Assembly (NCBI GenBank): GCA_903834925.1
Contig: CAILLA010000092.1
Coordinates: 1-54,108 of the forward strand
Length of the DNA stretch: 54,108 nucleotides
From: an uncultured Schlesneria sp.
GTDB taxonomy: Bacteria > Planctomycetota > Planctomycetia > Planctomycetales > Planctomycetaceae
Reading direction: 5' to 3'
Shown here: positions 17,382 through 26,400 of the stretch, piece by piece
How positions within the stretch are numbered: position 1 is the first letter of the stretch
Layout: each line of letters opens with the position of its first letter
The notes under the pieces: model-generated
Told to the model about the DNA's origin: nothing
Database searches by the model: none
Seen by the model: only the letters and a program-made list of their open reading frames with translations
Translations under genes and position numbers: made by a program

Positions 17382-18860
17382 CTATCGCTGCCGCTTGAAG
17401 TCAATAAAACCTTGCTCAACATCAGTTCGCATCAACTGAACCCGCAGGCAACGGCCAACGTCGACACCCTCATATCCCGTTACTAAACGTCCTTCAACCG
17501 GTGGATGAAGGATACGAACCCAGGTCCCTTTCTTTGCATGTCCCGTCACAATGGCATCAAACGTCTGACCGATTCGTGATTCCAGCAGCAACGCAGCTGC
17601 CGATTTGCGGACCGCCCGTTCCACTTTTTTCGCCGCATCTTCCGCTTCAGTGCAATGAGTCGCCAACGACTTCAATTCGTCATCGCCGTAAGGTAACGCG
17701 CTCTTTTGTAACACGGCTTTCAGTAACCGCTGTGTAATCACATCAGGATACCGGCGATTGGGCGCAGTCGAATGGGCATAATCTCCGACAGCCAGACCGA
17801 AATGCCCGCCAGATCGGTCGCCTGCTGCTTGCGCCACATATTCCCCGGGTCCCAGCAATTTGATCACACTCAGCGATAAATCCGGAAAACGTGACGGATC
17901 ATTTCCTTGGGCTTTCACAAGAAAGTCTTCCAACGCTGTGGAACTCGGTAATGTTGGCAACAGCGTTCCCCATTCCGCAGCCAGCTCCACGATCCGGTCC
18001 CATCGCTTCGGTTTGGTGACAACCCTCCGCAACGATGGAGAGTGATGAGAAGCAAGAAACCGCGCCACCACTCCGTTAGCAGAAATCATAAAGTCGGCGA
18101 TCAAATCCTTTGCCCGATTTCGACGATCCATCTCGAGATCCGTCAGGACATTGCCAACGAACACAGGTCGAGTTTGAATCGTCTCCAGATCCAGAGCACC
18201 ATAGGCATGCCGAACCGCCTTCAGCTGTTGTGCCACTTCATCCTGCAGGCGAATGTTCGCGTCGAGTCCTGCAACAGCCTCTATGGAGGGTGGAATCGGA
18301 CCATGACCATCGAGCCAGCTGGCGACGCTGTTGTAAGCCAGCTTGGCGCGGTTGCGCACGATTGCTCGATAGATGTCCGACCGCTTCAACCTGCCATCAG
18401 GATCGATGTCCATCTCCACCACAATTGCAAGTCGATCGGATTGGTAATTCAGCGATGTCAGGTCGGTCGACAGCTTTTCCGGCAACATGGAAAAGGTTTC
18501 GGCAACAGTGTAGACCGAAGTCGTGTTCTGCGACGCATGCTGGTCAATCGCCGAATTCTTTGTGACGAGCGCGTCGACGTCGGCTATGGCGACCAACACC
18601 TGAACAATACCGTCGGGCAACGGTTCCGCAACCGTCAGCTGATCCAGATCTCTGGAATCATCATTGTCGATAGAACACCATAGACGGTCCCTGAGATCTC
18701 GAATCGAATCATCGGATTGCGTCGCCGGAGCTTGAATTCGATCAAGCTCCACCAAAGCCGCCGCCGGAAGATCAGGGGCAAGCCCCTTTTCCAGCATCAT
18801 GCGATGAGCAATCCTTTGCAATGTAGCACGATGCTGACCATCAGCTGCATTTACAGACAT
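17382..18860 (-). CDS. RNB-domain exoribonuclease (RNase II/R family)
   Basis: 492 residues. The RNB catalytic centre is clear: SIDNDDSRDLDQL contains the cluster of Asp residues that bind magnesium, and GDYAHSTAPNRRYPDVITQRLL is the second family signature with the substrate-contacting Tyr and Arg residues. A C-terminal S1-like beta barrel (FDAIVTGHAKKGTWVRI...VEGRLVTG) follows. Family members degrade single-stranded RNA 3' to 5'. It is shorter than Escherichia coli RNase II or R because it lacks the N-terminal cold-shock domains, a form common in planctomycetes and cyanobacteria. The start is uncertain between ATG at 18860 (chosen, begins the conserved part) and ATG at 18914. Confidence 0.88.
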   Translation of the reverse strand: MSVNAADGQHRATLQRIAHRMMLEKGLAPDLPAAALVELDRIQAPATQSDDSIRDLRDRLWCSIDNDDSRDLDQLTVAEPLPDGIVQVLVAIADVDALVTKNSAIDQHASQNTTSVYTVAETFSMLPEKLSTDLTSLNYQSDRLAIVVEMDIDPDGRLKRSDIYRAIVRNRAKLAYNSVASWLDGHGPIPPSIEAVAGLDANIRLQDEVAQQLKAVRHAYGALDLETIQTRPVFVGNVLTDLEMDRRNRAKDLIADFMISANGVVARFLASHHSPSLRRVVTKPKRWDRIVELAAEWGTLLPTLPSSTALEDFLVKAQGNDPSRFPDLSLSVIKLLGPGEYVAQAAGDRSGGHFGLAVGDYAHSTAPNRRYPDVITQRLLKAVLQKSALPYGDDELKSLATHCTEAEDAAKKVERAVRKSAAALLLESRIGQTFDAIVTGHAKKGTWVRILHPPVEGRLVTGYEGVDVGRCLRVQLMRTDVEQGFIDFKRQR

Positions 18861-19299
18861 CAAAGCGTCCTCAGAAGTTTTCAAATCAATTTCCAAACCC
18901 CAAGCCTCACACATGGGTCGTTTGGGAATCGAATTGGAAGACAACTAGCCTACCGTACTGCCTGAGTTGGCACAAACGGTAAGACCATCTTGATGGAGGG
19001 GGGATGAAGTATTCGACGATGCTGAGAGGCGATCGGTTTGTCAAGATGTTTCGACGCTGGCAGCGTCGACCACGGTGTGGAACTCGCCCTTGGCTTAAGA
19101 CTGAGTATTATTTTTCGATTGTTTCTTTGACAGAACCGTCATCCGCTCGACTTTACTAAGTTCTCACTCTCGGGGACAATTCGACGAACTCAGTCCTGAC
19201 GATAAGTGTACAACGATTGTTTCTCGTTCCGTCCCATCGTTTGGAGTGATATTGACCCAACAGTAGGGCCGCACGATTGGTTACAAAGTCAGGACCGCC
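18861..19299. other. Intergenic region between divergent genes
   Basis: Contains a possible small ORF at 19004-19159 (listed separately). Apart from that I see no RNA gene, no long repeat and no convincing hairpin. The promoters of the divergent RNB and hydrolase genes should be here but cannot be placed by eye. Confidence 0.5.
19004..19159 (+). CDS. Possible small basic protein
   Basis: A 51-codon frame beginning ATG directly after GGAGGGGGG and ending in TAA. The product would be basic (many Arg and Lys) with no membrane segment or known motif. The strong purine run is a good ribosome site, but such short frames arise by chance and I know no homologue. Confidence 0.2.
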   Translation: MKYSTMLRGDRFVKMFRRWQRRPRCGTRPWLKTEYYFSIVSLTEPSSARLY

Positions 19300-20424
19300 A
19301 TGAAGCCACTTCGGCATTTCGATTTCGCAGGGTTGTTGACGATCATTCATCTTCTCGCCGTGAATATTCACGCTGACGATGTCGACTGGCTTCAGGAAAT
19401 CCAACAACCGCCCAAACAACTGTCGTCCTTCTCCGTTGGTACCATGCAGTCGTTATTAGAACGATCGGATGGAACATCGATCAGCTCGATAAACGGCTGG
19501 AAGGAACGCCGAAAAGAGATTCTTGCGGCATGGGAAACATTCCTCGGACCGAGTCCCACATTTCCAGCAAATACCGACTGGACTGTCCTCAAGCACGAGA
19601 CGATCGGCGAAATCACCCGGGATCTGATCCGCTATCAGTGCGAGCAAGATCCAGATCTTTACGTCGAAGCATACCTGTTAAGGCCGGTCAAGAAGGAACC
19701 AGGAAAGGGTCTACCTGGAATTGTCGCACTTCATCACACGGCAACGGCATCGATTGATGAGATCGCCGGCCTGAGTGGTCGGCCGGCATTGTTTCTCGGT
19801 CCGAAACTGGCCGAACGAGGTTTCGTCGTGATCTGTCCTCGCTGCTTCCTCTGGCAGGATGCCCCCAGCCTTCCGAAGGCCGTTGAAAACTTTCGCGAGC
19901 GGCATTCGCAGTCGCTCGGCATGCGAAAAATGCTGTTTGACGCTCAGCGAGCGACCGAGATCCTCGTAGCTCAACCCGATGTCGATCCTTCCCGAATCGG
20001 TGCCATCGGACATTCCCTGGGTGCGAAAGAAGTTTTGTATCTCGCGGCATTCGACGATCGGATTAAAGCAGCAGTCGCAAGCGAAGGAGGAATCGCACTC
20101 GGTTCGACCAACTGGGACGCCCCGTGGTATCTCGGATCGCAAATCCACGAGAAAACGTTTGTTCGAAACCATCACGAATTATTGGCGCTCGTAGCACCTC
20201 GTGCGATCCTGATCCTCGGCGGCGAAACCGGTCCTGGTGCCGCAGACGGAGACCGAAGCTGGCCATTAATCGCTGCGGCTCTGCCCGTTCATCGCCACTA
20301 TCGAACCACGCCGCGTCTAGGGATACTGAATCATCACCAGGGACATTCATTCTCGGAAGATATGTTTGAACGATCCGCGAACTGGCTGGAAACGTATCTC
20401 AAAGAAGTTGCGGAATCCAAGTGA
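19300..20424 (+). CDS. Secreted alpha/beta hydrolase (acetyl-xylan-esterase/dienelactone-hydrolase-like)
   Basis: 374 residues with an N-terminal signal peptide. The hydrolase core has a GIVALHHTATASIDE oxyanion-hole strand, VDPSRIGAIGHSLGA with nucleophile Ser239, an acid candidate after the ILILGGE strand, and a late LNHHQGHSF motif with the catalytic His. The order fits the large group of exported planctomycete esterases related to acetyl-xylan esterases (CE7-like) and dienelactone hydrolases, which deacylate plant or algal polysaccharides. A closer assignment is not possible from motifs. AGGA sits 7 bp upstream of the ATG. It stands alone; the next feature downstream is a 21-bp perfect inverted repeat. 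Confidence 0.8.
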   Translation: MKPLRHFDFAGLLTIIHLLAVNIHADDVDWLQEIQQPPKQLSSFSVGTMQSLLERSDGTSISSINGWKERRKEILAAWETFLGPSPTFPANTDWTVLKHETIGEITRDLIRYQCEQDPDLYVEAYLLRPVKKEPGKGLPGIVALHHTATASIDEIAGLSGRPALFLGPKLAERGFVVICPRCFLWQDAPSLPKAVENFRERHSQSLGMRKMLFDAQRATEILVAQPDVDPSRIGAIGHSLGAKEVLYLAAFDDRIKAAVASEGGIALGSTNWDAPWYLGSQIHEKTFVRNHHELLALVAPRAILILGGETGPGAADGDRSWPLIAAALPVHRHYRTTPRLGILNHHQGHSFSEDMFERSANWLETYLKEVAESK

Positions 20425-20493
20425 GCAATACCAGTAATGCGCGGGTCTATCAACTAGTGTTAACGCTTATAGACAAGTCGAAGTCAAAACGAG

Positions 20494-20587
20494 GTGAGCC
20501 GGGCGGCGTAAGCCGTGGGATTCTTTCTTAGAATCTGAACGCGAATCAAAGAACGAAGAGTCCGAGGGCTTACGCCGCCCGGCTCAC
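20494..20587. repeat. Long perfect inverted repeat (21-bp arms)
   Basis: The arm at 20494-20514 (gtgagccgggcggcgtaagc + c) is exactly complementary to 20567-20587, with a 52-bp interior that itself can fold (ttctttcttagaatc). It lies between the convergent genes at 20424 and 20721. The GC-rich arm is likely a dispersed planctomycete repeat and can act as a bidirectional terminator. Confidence 0.9.
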
Positions 20588-20720
20588 GTAGAACCTCTAT
20601 CTAGCGGTGACACTCTATCGGCGACATGTACGAGGTCAGGAGACCTATACACAACAAATCAAGCTAGAACACTAGTCAGCACTAATCTTCGATAATTAGA
20701 AACTTCAACGTTGCTTGTCT

Positions 20721-21239
20721 CTAAACATCAGGAGTGCCTTTGACTTTCACCGGTTTTATCAGCAGCAAATAGGCCGAGAGAGCCGTCATTGGCAGGACGA
20801 CCGACCAGTACGGCACGATCAATCTTGTCACAATATTTTTATGCCTCGGGTCAATGGATCCGTCATTGCAGGGCTTCGGCCCTTTGCCGAAATGGAAACC
20901 ACAGGATTCCCATCGCCAACCCGCTGGAACATTGGAAAGCGGTCCGTACTTTGAGAGTTGAGCGTTGATTCGCGATGGAACCCGTACACCCGGATGAAAT
21001 TGAAGTTGCATTTGGGGAAAACGAGCCCATTCCAGAAAAATGTTTGGATCAACCCAGGTCCGTTTATAAAGTGAAATTCCAAACCGACTGGAATCGAATT
21101 CATAAAAGGTTCTCGGGAAAGTTAGCAGAAGTATATCATTTACAAAGAATGACCGTAACCAACCACACATTAACACCAACACTAGTGCGAGTGTCACGCA
21201 GCCTGTCTTTCGCCGCCAGCCGTGGAAGAAGTCGCCCAT
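20721..21239 (-). CDS. Membrane protein, paralogue of the upstream gene
   Basis: 172 residues. It begins MGDFFHGWRRKTGCVTL, a distinctive N-terminus almost identical to that of the next gene (MGNVFQGWRRKTGCVTL). One membrane segment follows directly and a second lies near the C-terminus (VPYWSVVLPMTALSAYLLL); the 110 residues between are extracytoplasmic or periplasmic and differ strongly from the paralogue. The function is unknown; this family recurs in planctomycetes as small tandem genes. It starts 2 bp after the stop of the upstream paralogue, so the two are co-transcribed. Confidence 0.8.
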   Translation of the reverse strand: MGDFFHGWRRKTGCVTLALVLVLMCGWLRSFFVNDILLLTFPRTFYEFDSSRFGISLYKRTWVDPNIFLEWARFPQMQLQFHPGVRVPSRINAQLSKYGPLSNVPAGWRWESCGFHFGKGPKPCNDGSIDPRHKNIVTRLIVPYWSVVLPMTALSAYLLLIKPVKVKGTPDV

Positions 21240-21241
21240 GC

Positions 21242-21739
21242 TTACGTATTCTTTTCTTTGATTGGTTCGACGGATTGCCTTGGTGCCGTCACACGTGATT
21301 TGGTGAGCAGCAACACGGCCGAAATCAATGTCAGCGGCGTCATGAGATACCAATACGGAATGACAGTTTGACCGCAATCAATAAGGACTGATGTTGGGCC
21401 GGTGATCGACATAACGTGTTCGCCAACGTTTCCATCCGGTTGTGATTCAACAGTTTCCTGACTCTGTTTCTCATCAATGGGCTCCCTGTGGATTGAGACG
21501 AAGAAGTCGCCATCGAGATAAGTTACAAACTCATTCGTTTTAAGTTCGACAGTTCGAGTCTTGATCAAGCAGAAGTCTGTTTGGCGCAAGGATGCTTGAT
21601 ATTGAATCCCACCCGCCAACGGAATTGAAAATGTATCTGCTGAAATCTGGCTACGGCCCCAGGCAGCCAGCACTGTCAGCGCCATCAACAGCGTCACACA
21701 GCCCGTCTTTCTCCGCCATCCTTGGAAGACATTGCCCAT
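21242..21739 (-). CDS. Membrane protein, first of a tandem paralogous pair
   Basis: 165 residues with the same plan as the gene at 20721: conserved GWRRKTGCVTL N-terminus, a membrane helix, a variable middle domain of about 90 residues, and a C-terminal IPYWYLMTPLTLISAVLLL helix followed by a basic tail. The ends are conserved between the copies while the centre is not, suggesting duplication with relaxed or diversifying selection on the exposed part. The role is unknown. The ATG at 21739 fits; the gap upstream to the CE15 gene is about 250 bp and holds a dispersed repeat. Confidence 0.8.
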   Translation of the reverse strand: MGNVFQGWRRKTGCVTLLMALTVLAAWGRSQISADTFSIPLAGGIQYQASLRQTDFCLIKTRTVELKTNEFVTYLDGDFFVSIHREPIDEKQSQETVESQPDGNVGEHVMSITGPTSVLIDCGQTVIPYWYLMTPLTLISAVLLLTKSRVTAPRQSVEPIKEKNT

Positions 21740-21909
21740 GCTTAATCCGTTTTAAAAAGTGAGAGCTCGATTCCTCGTTGTGAACGGGTGACTGAGTCCT
21801 GCTTTCAACATCTTTGGGTCGCGTAGTAAGTCATCGGCAAAAGAGTATAGCCACAGATGCACACAGAACCACACAGATAAAGAAGAACAAATCCCTTGAA
21901 ACACCTTAA

Positions 21910-21998
21910 AAACAACTCGTTTGCCTGTATTTTCCTGTTTTGCATTTATCAGTGTGAATCCGTGTTCATCCGTGGCAAAAACTCTTTTCTTTTTCATC
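21910..21998 (-). repeat. Dispersed repeat, inverted copy of 2966-3040
   Basis: Reads on the minus strand as gagtttttgccacggatgaa then cacggattcacac and aaatgcaaaacaggaaaatacag, matching 2966-3040. Its right edge reaches the last codons of the CE15 gene (stop at 21994), so the repeat appears to have replaced or trimmed that gene's end. Confidence 0.7.
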
Positions 21999-23415
21999 GC
22001 GGGGCGTCGAAACACTTCTTATTTGCCCAGTCAACAAAGAACGGAAGATTCGGGCCGCTGGTGTGACCGCCGTCGTGCTGGCGCCAGGCGAGGACTCCAT
22101 CGAGCAGACCTACGTTGACTGCGGGCATTTTTTCACTCTGATAGTCGTCTGAGACTCCCAGAGTTTCGGCACCGAATAATCGATAGGCTGTCTGAGCAGC
22201 GACGGTGGCCATGTAACTTCCCTGCTGGTCGAGCCACTTGGCGTCCCCCTTTTCTGGAATGCCGTAGCTGATAAAGACTGGCCTTGGGGCGCATAGCGCA
22301 ATCAACTGATGTGCGTCAACCGGAATGTCGCCAGCGTTCCTGCTGCCGAAGTTTGCCTCGGCGGCTCCGTACTTCAAAAAATTACCGGCCATCCAGTGGT
22401 ATCCGCCCGAACCGGTCAAATTCTCGACCGCTTCACCAAAGTTGCGGCGATGGAGTTTGGCTCCTCCTTCACCCGATGAGGCGACCAGCGCGGCAGCAAA
22501 TCGCTGATCGAAGGCCATTGTGACGAGGGCCGCTTTACCGTATCGCGAAACCCCTTCGATACCGACTCGCTTTGAATCGAAGGCGGGATTCGTTTCGAGA
22601 TAATCTAGGGCTCGTGAAGCCCCCCAGGCCCAGGCTCGCAGTGCTCCCCAGTCATCGGGCTTTCGAGGTTGGCCTTTGTTAGTCAGGCCGATAATCCCAC
22701 GTGTCAGCCCTTCGCCGTTATCGGGTTGGACACTATTTGGAATCAGAAACGCGTAACCCCACCCTGCCCTGGCAAGAATTTCCTGGGGCAACGGAACGGG
22801 GAACCGAGATGGGGGACGAGGAGGAGCGGCGGTCCCGGGACGGGGCCATCCGAACATGCTGAACATTATCAGGACCGGAACCGGTTTTTCGGCAGACTTC
22901 GGTCGTCCGACTCTGAATTGAATCTTGACGTCAATCTCTGGACAGCCTGTGTTATCGACAATTCCTTCCAAAGTGGTCTCGATCATCGGAATTTCACCGA
23001 TCGTGACTTCCTTTTCCTCAAGGACTTTCCAGGTCACCTTCGGTGTCGTCTCTGGAATTCGCCCGATCACCTCTTTCTCGAAGAGTTCCACAATTTCCAA
23101 ACGTCGGCGTTCGATCCATTCTTCTTTTGTTTTCACAACCGTTCCATCCTGGCAAACCAGCAGTTCGGGAAGATGCGGAAACGGGTTTGCGAGGGCCTCG
23201 TCATAATTCGCGTGATTGGGAGCCGATTCGTTTCCATTCGGGCCGGGACGCAACCGGGTAATGCCAAGCTGCGTCAGCATATTCTGATGATCTTCCTTCG
23301 TCGTGAATTTTACGATGCTGGACGGCGACTTGTCTTGAGCCTTGATCGGGGCGAGACACATCGGCCCCATGCCGAAGCAGGTGACCAGAATCATTAAAGG
23401 TTTATGACTAATCAT
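21994..23415 (-). CDS. Secreted glucuronoyl esterase (CE15-like)
   Basis: 473 residues with a signal peptide (LAPIKAQ region). The catalytic serine motif is GVSRYGK (Ser290), the bacterial form of the CE15 signature G-C/V-S-R-x-G-K. ASSGEGG follows at the usual distance, supplying the acidic residue region, and QHDGGHTSG near the C-terminus supplies the His. CE15 enzymes cleave the ester between glucuronic acid in xylan and lignin alcohols; bacterial members also act on other uronate esters. It starts 8 bp after the stop of the large CotH/cytochrome protein and is the last gene of the apparent sigma-kinase operon. The 3' end borders a dispersed repeat. Confidence 0.85.
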   Translation of the reverse strand: MISHKPLMILVTCFGMGPMCLAPIKAQDKSPSSIVKFTTKEDHQNMLTQLGITRLRPGPNGNESAPNHANYDEALANPFPHLPELLVCQDGTVVKTKEEWIERRRLEIVELFEKEVIGRIPETTPKVTWKVLEEKEVTIGEIPMIETTLEGIVDNTGCPEIDVKIQFRVGRPKSAEKPVPVLIMFSMFGWPRPGTAAPPRPPSRFPVPLPQEILARAGWGYAFLIPNSVQPDNGEGLTRGIIGLTNKGQPRKPDDWGALRAWAWGASRALDYLETNPAFDSKRVGIEGVSRYGKAALVTMAFDQRFAAALVASSGEGGAKLHRRNFGEAVENLTGSGGYHWMAGNFLKYGAAEANFGSRNAGDIPVDAHQLIALCAPRPVFISYGIPEKGDAKWLDQQGSYMATVAAQTAYRLFGAETLGVSDDYQSEKMPAVNVGLLDGVLAWRQHDGGHTSGPNLPFFVDWANKKCFDAPR

Positions 23416-23423
23416 GAATGGCC

Positions 23424-26400
23424 CTATTTCAAAGACTGAAGATACGCAACCAGGTCTGCCAATTGTTCGGCCGTCAGATTAGCGACAAGACCTTCGGGCA
23501 TCGCCGAGACTTTTTTGATCAGCCTTTCTTCGACTTCAGCCTTCTTGATCTCACGTCGACCGCCGTCGGATTCTTTGATGATCGTAGCGTCTGCACGTTC
23601 ACTGACTACGAAGCCGTTGAAGACTCGTCCGTCGACAAGCACGAACTGATACGTCTCATACCCCTGAGCCAGCTTGACACTCGGCTTCAATACCGACTCG
23701 ACCAGTTCACCCGTTTTGTGTCGTTTGCCGATTTCAAAAAGATGAGGCCCTTTGGGAGTCTGACCATCCGCCGTCGTATGGCATGCCACGCACGATTGGG
23801 CTTTGAATATCGCCTCCCCCTTACTCGGATCTCCGGTTGCTGCCAGCGTTCGCTGACTGGCGACATCGACATTCATGTTTCCAATCTGGTTTGGATTCGC
23901 GAGATCCGCCTTAGGAACCACGATTTTGATATCGGGTTCTTTACTGGCCAGGTCCGCCTCGTTGGGAATCCCGCTCAGCGAAACGCCGTGCCGTGAAAGT
24001 TCGCGTTTGAAATAGGCGATGCTTTCCGGATCGCTGTCTTTGATTGCTGTCGTCAGGACTGTGGCAATACGTGGACTCATTTCCCATTGGACACGATCGA
24101 AATACGGACCCGTGTTATCGGGTCGAATCCCCCACCATGAACCTTCATAGTCTGCTTCGCGGTTGTAAAGACGAATCAGTGTCACGAGGATGCCGCGACG
24201 AAGTTCCGGTGTTCGGGCCGTCCCGAGTTTCTTGATCAAGCCGTCCACAGTCGTTCGGTCATGGAAATACCTCATCGCCCAGAGTGCCCCGTCAGCGTAG
24301 GGGCCATCCAGCGCTTCAAGACAGGGATCGATCGCCTTCAGAGCGACTAACGCACGGACGGCCAGATGAGGTACGACTCGACCAGGGTCAGGCTGGTTCT
24401 GAAGCGGTCGCTGCGTCGGCATCACCGAGCCTGACTCGCGCGCGGTGAGAGGCAGAATCTCCTTGGCGACGGCGGAATTATTAAGCCGGCTAAGGCTAAT
24501 CAGCGATTGTGCTCGAACTCGCGGCGACGGATCGCTAAGAGCTTCTACAAAGGGCTTTGTCTCAAGCCCATCCAACTCGGTCTTGCGATCGGTTAAGGCA
24601 CGCAAAACGAATTCGCGAACTGGCGGGTCATTCACAAGCCTTAACAGAGCGGTGTGTGACTCTCTTCCATCGAGTTGCTTCAAGGTAAAGATCGCCGCGA
24701 CTCGCCCCTCTAATGACGCGGCGGTATCCGACGCGAGAGCCACCAGACCCTTTGTTGTTTCGGGATTTTTCCTCCGAGCCAGGATTTCCCCTTGAGCATG
24801 ATGACGCGTCACTGACTGTGGTGCGGAAAGATGTTTTATCAGATCGCTGATCGAAGCTTGCTTCAGATCTGGAAACGAAGGTGACTCAAGCCCCTTGGGT
24901 GTGACGCGAGCCACGAATCCAATATTCGGACCGACGTAAACCGCCGCTTCCCCGCCTCGCCAACTCGCCACATACAGTCGACCACGCCCGTCGATGTCCA
25001 TCCCTGTGGCACGCGGAATTTGTACGAAGACCTCCTGCTTCAAGTCGAATGATGGACCATTTGCAGTCAAATCATGCCGATAAACTTCGCTTCGACCCCA
25101 GTCGCCAGTCAGCAGCGTATTCCGATAAGCCGTAGGCCAGCGAGGGTCTTGAATAAACAGCCCTCCAGTTCCACCGCTATTACCAAATGTCCCCAGCGTC
25201 GGCATGATTTCGTCAGTGAAGTTCGCGAAGAGCTGAGTGTACCCGTAGAGCGATGACTGTTTCAGCAGGCTGACACGAGTGTCCCAGCCAGCCCCGTCGT
25301 TGGTGTTGTCACGAGTGAAGATATTTAAGAACGGGTCGATCGCCAGATCGAACGGATTGCGAAGTCCAGTGCAGTAGATTTCCAGTTCGGTTCCGTCTGG
25401 TCGTACTCGAACAATTCCGCCACCTCGCAGAACGAGTGTTCGTCCATCTTTCCCTTTGGCCTGTTTGATGCCGTAGTCACCGACACCAATGTACAGCCAG
25501 CCATCGATCCCCATTCGCACGCAATTGGTAGTGTGATCGCCACCTCGATCGGCGATCTGATTCGTCGTCAGTCCTGTCACCAGCACATCCTGTGAATCAG
25601 AGACGCCGTCGCCATCCGTATCCTCGAATACAGACAGATCTGGAGGATGCATGACCCAGACTTTTCCATTGCGATAGGTCACACCACGTGGGTGTTCGAC
25701 TTTTGCAAAGACTGTGACGTCGTCGACTTTGCCATCGTCATCTCGATCAACGCAGCGAAGAATCCGTCCTCCACCCGGTGTCCTCCCAAGCGATCCCTGT
25801 TCGTCCACGGCGACATAGACTGCTCCCGCTGGTTCGCAGGCAATCGCTACCGGATAACTGACTTGAGGCGGAGCGGCAAATAGCGTCGCTTTAAACTCCG
25901 GCGGGACGTGGACATTTTCACGAAAGCCTGCTTCGTCGATTGGTTGCGTCGCCGTGTTGTTTCGTTGCGGTGGACCAAAGTTGAAAGGTTGGGGAACGTA
26001 TCCCTTACTTTTTCCATTGAGTTGCGACGCGATGGAGGCAAACCGCTTTTCGGCAAACGTCTTGATGTCTGGTGGCTGCGGTCCGACGGGACCTGGGCCC
26101 AAGCTGCCTGCCGGGGCAGGACGTGCGGCAAGAGCCTGTTGTTCTTTGTCACGAATTCCTTTCGTCGCGCTCTCGACAATCGTGGCCGATTTGACGAGCT
26201 TATCCTTTGTAAACGCCGTAGTGGTCAGCACGCCAAGCAATTCGCGATACCGGTCCGCAATGGCTTTGTTGGATAGCAGTCGATCCGGCAGTTTGTTTTC
26301 TCCGGGATACGGCTTCGTCACGCTCAGATCCATTAGTTGATCAGGCGATCCGAACAACATGAGATTGGCCAGGGAAAACTCCAGGTCACCCGGGATGAAG

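Noticed and set aside
18042-18683. 213-codon frame opposite the RNB gene
   Set aside because: Antisense to conserved RNB motifs; no features of its own.
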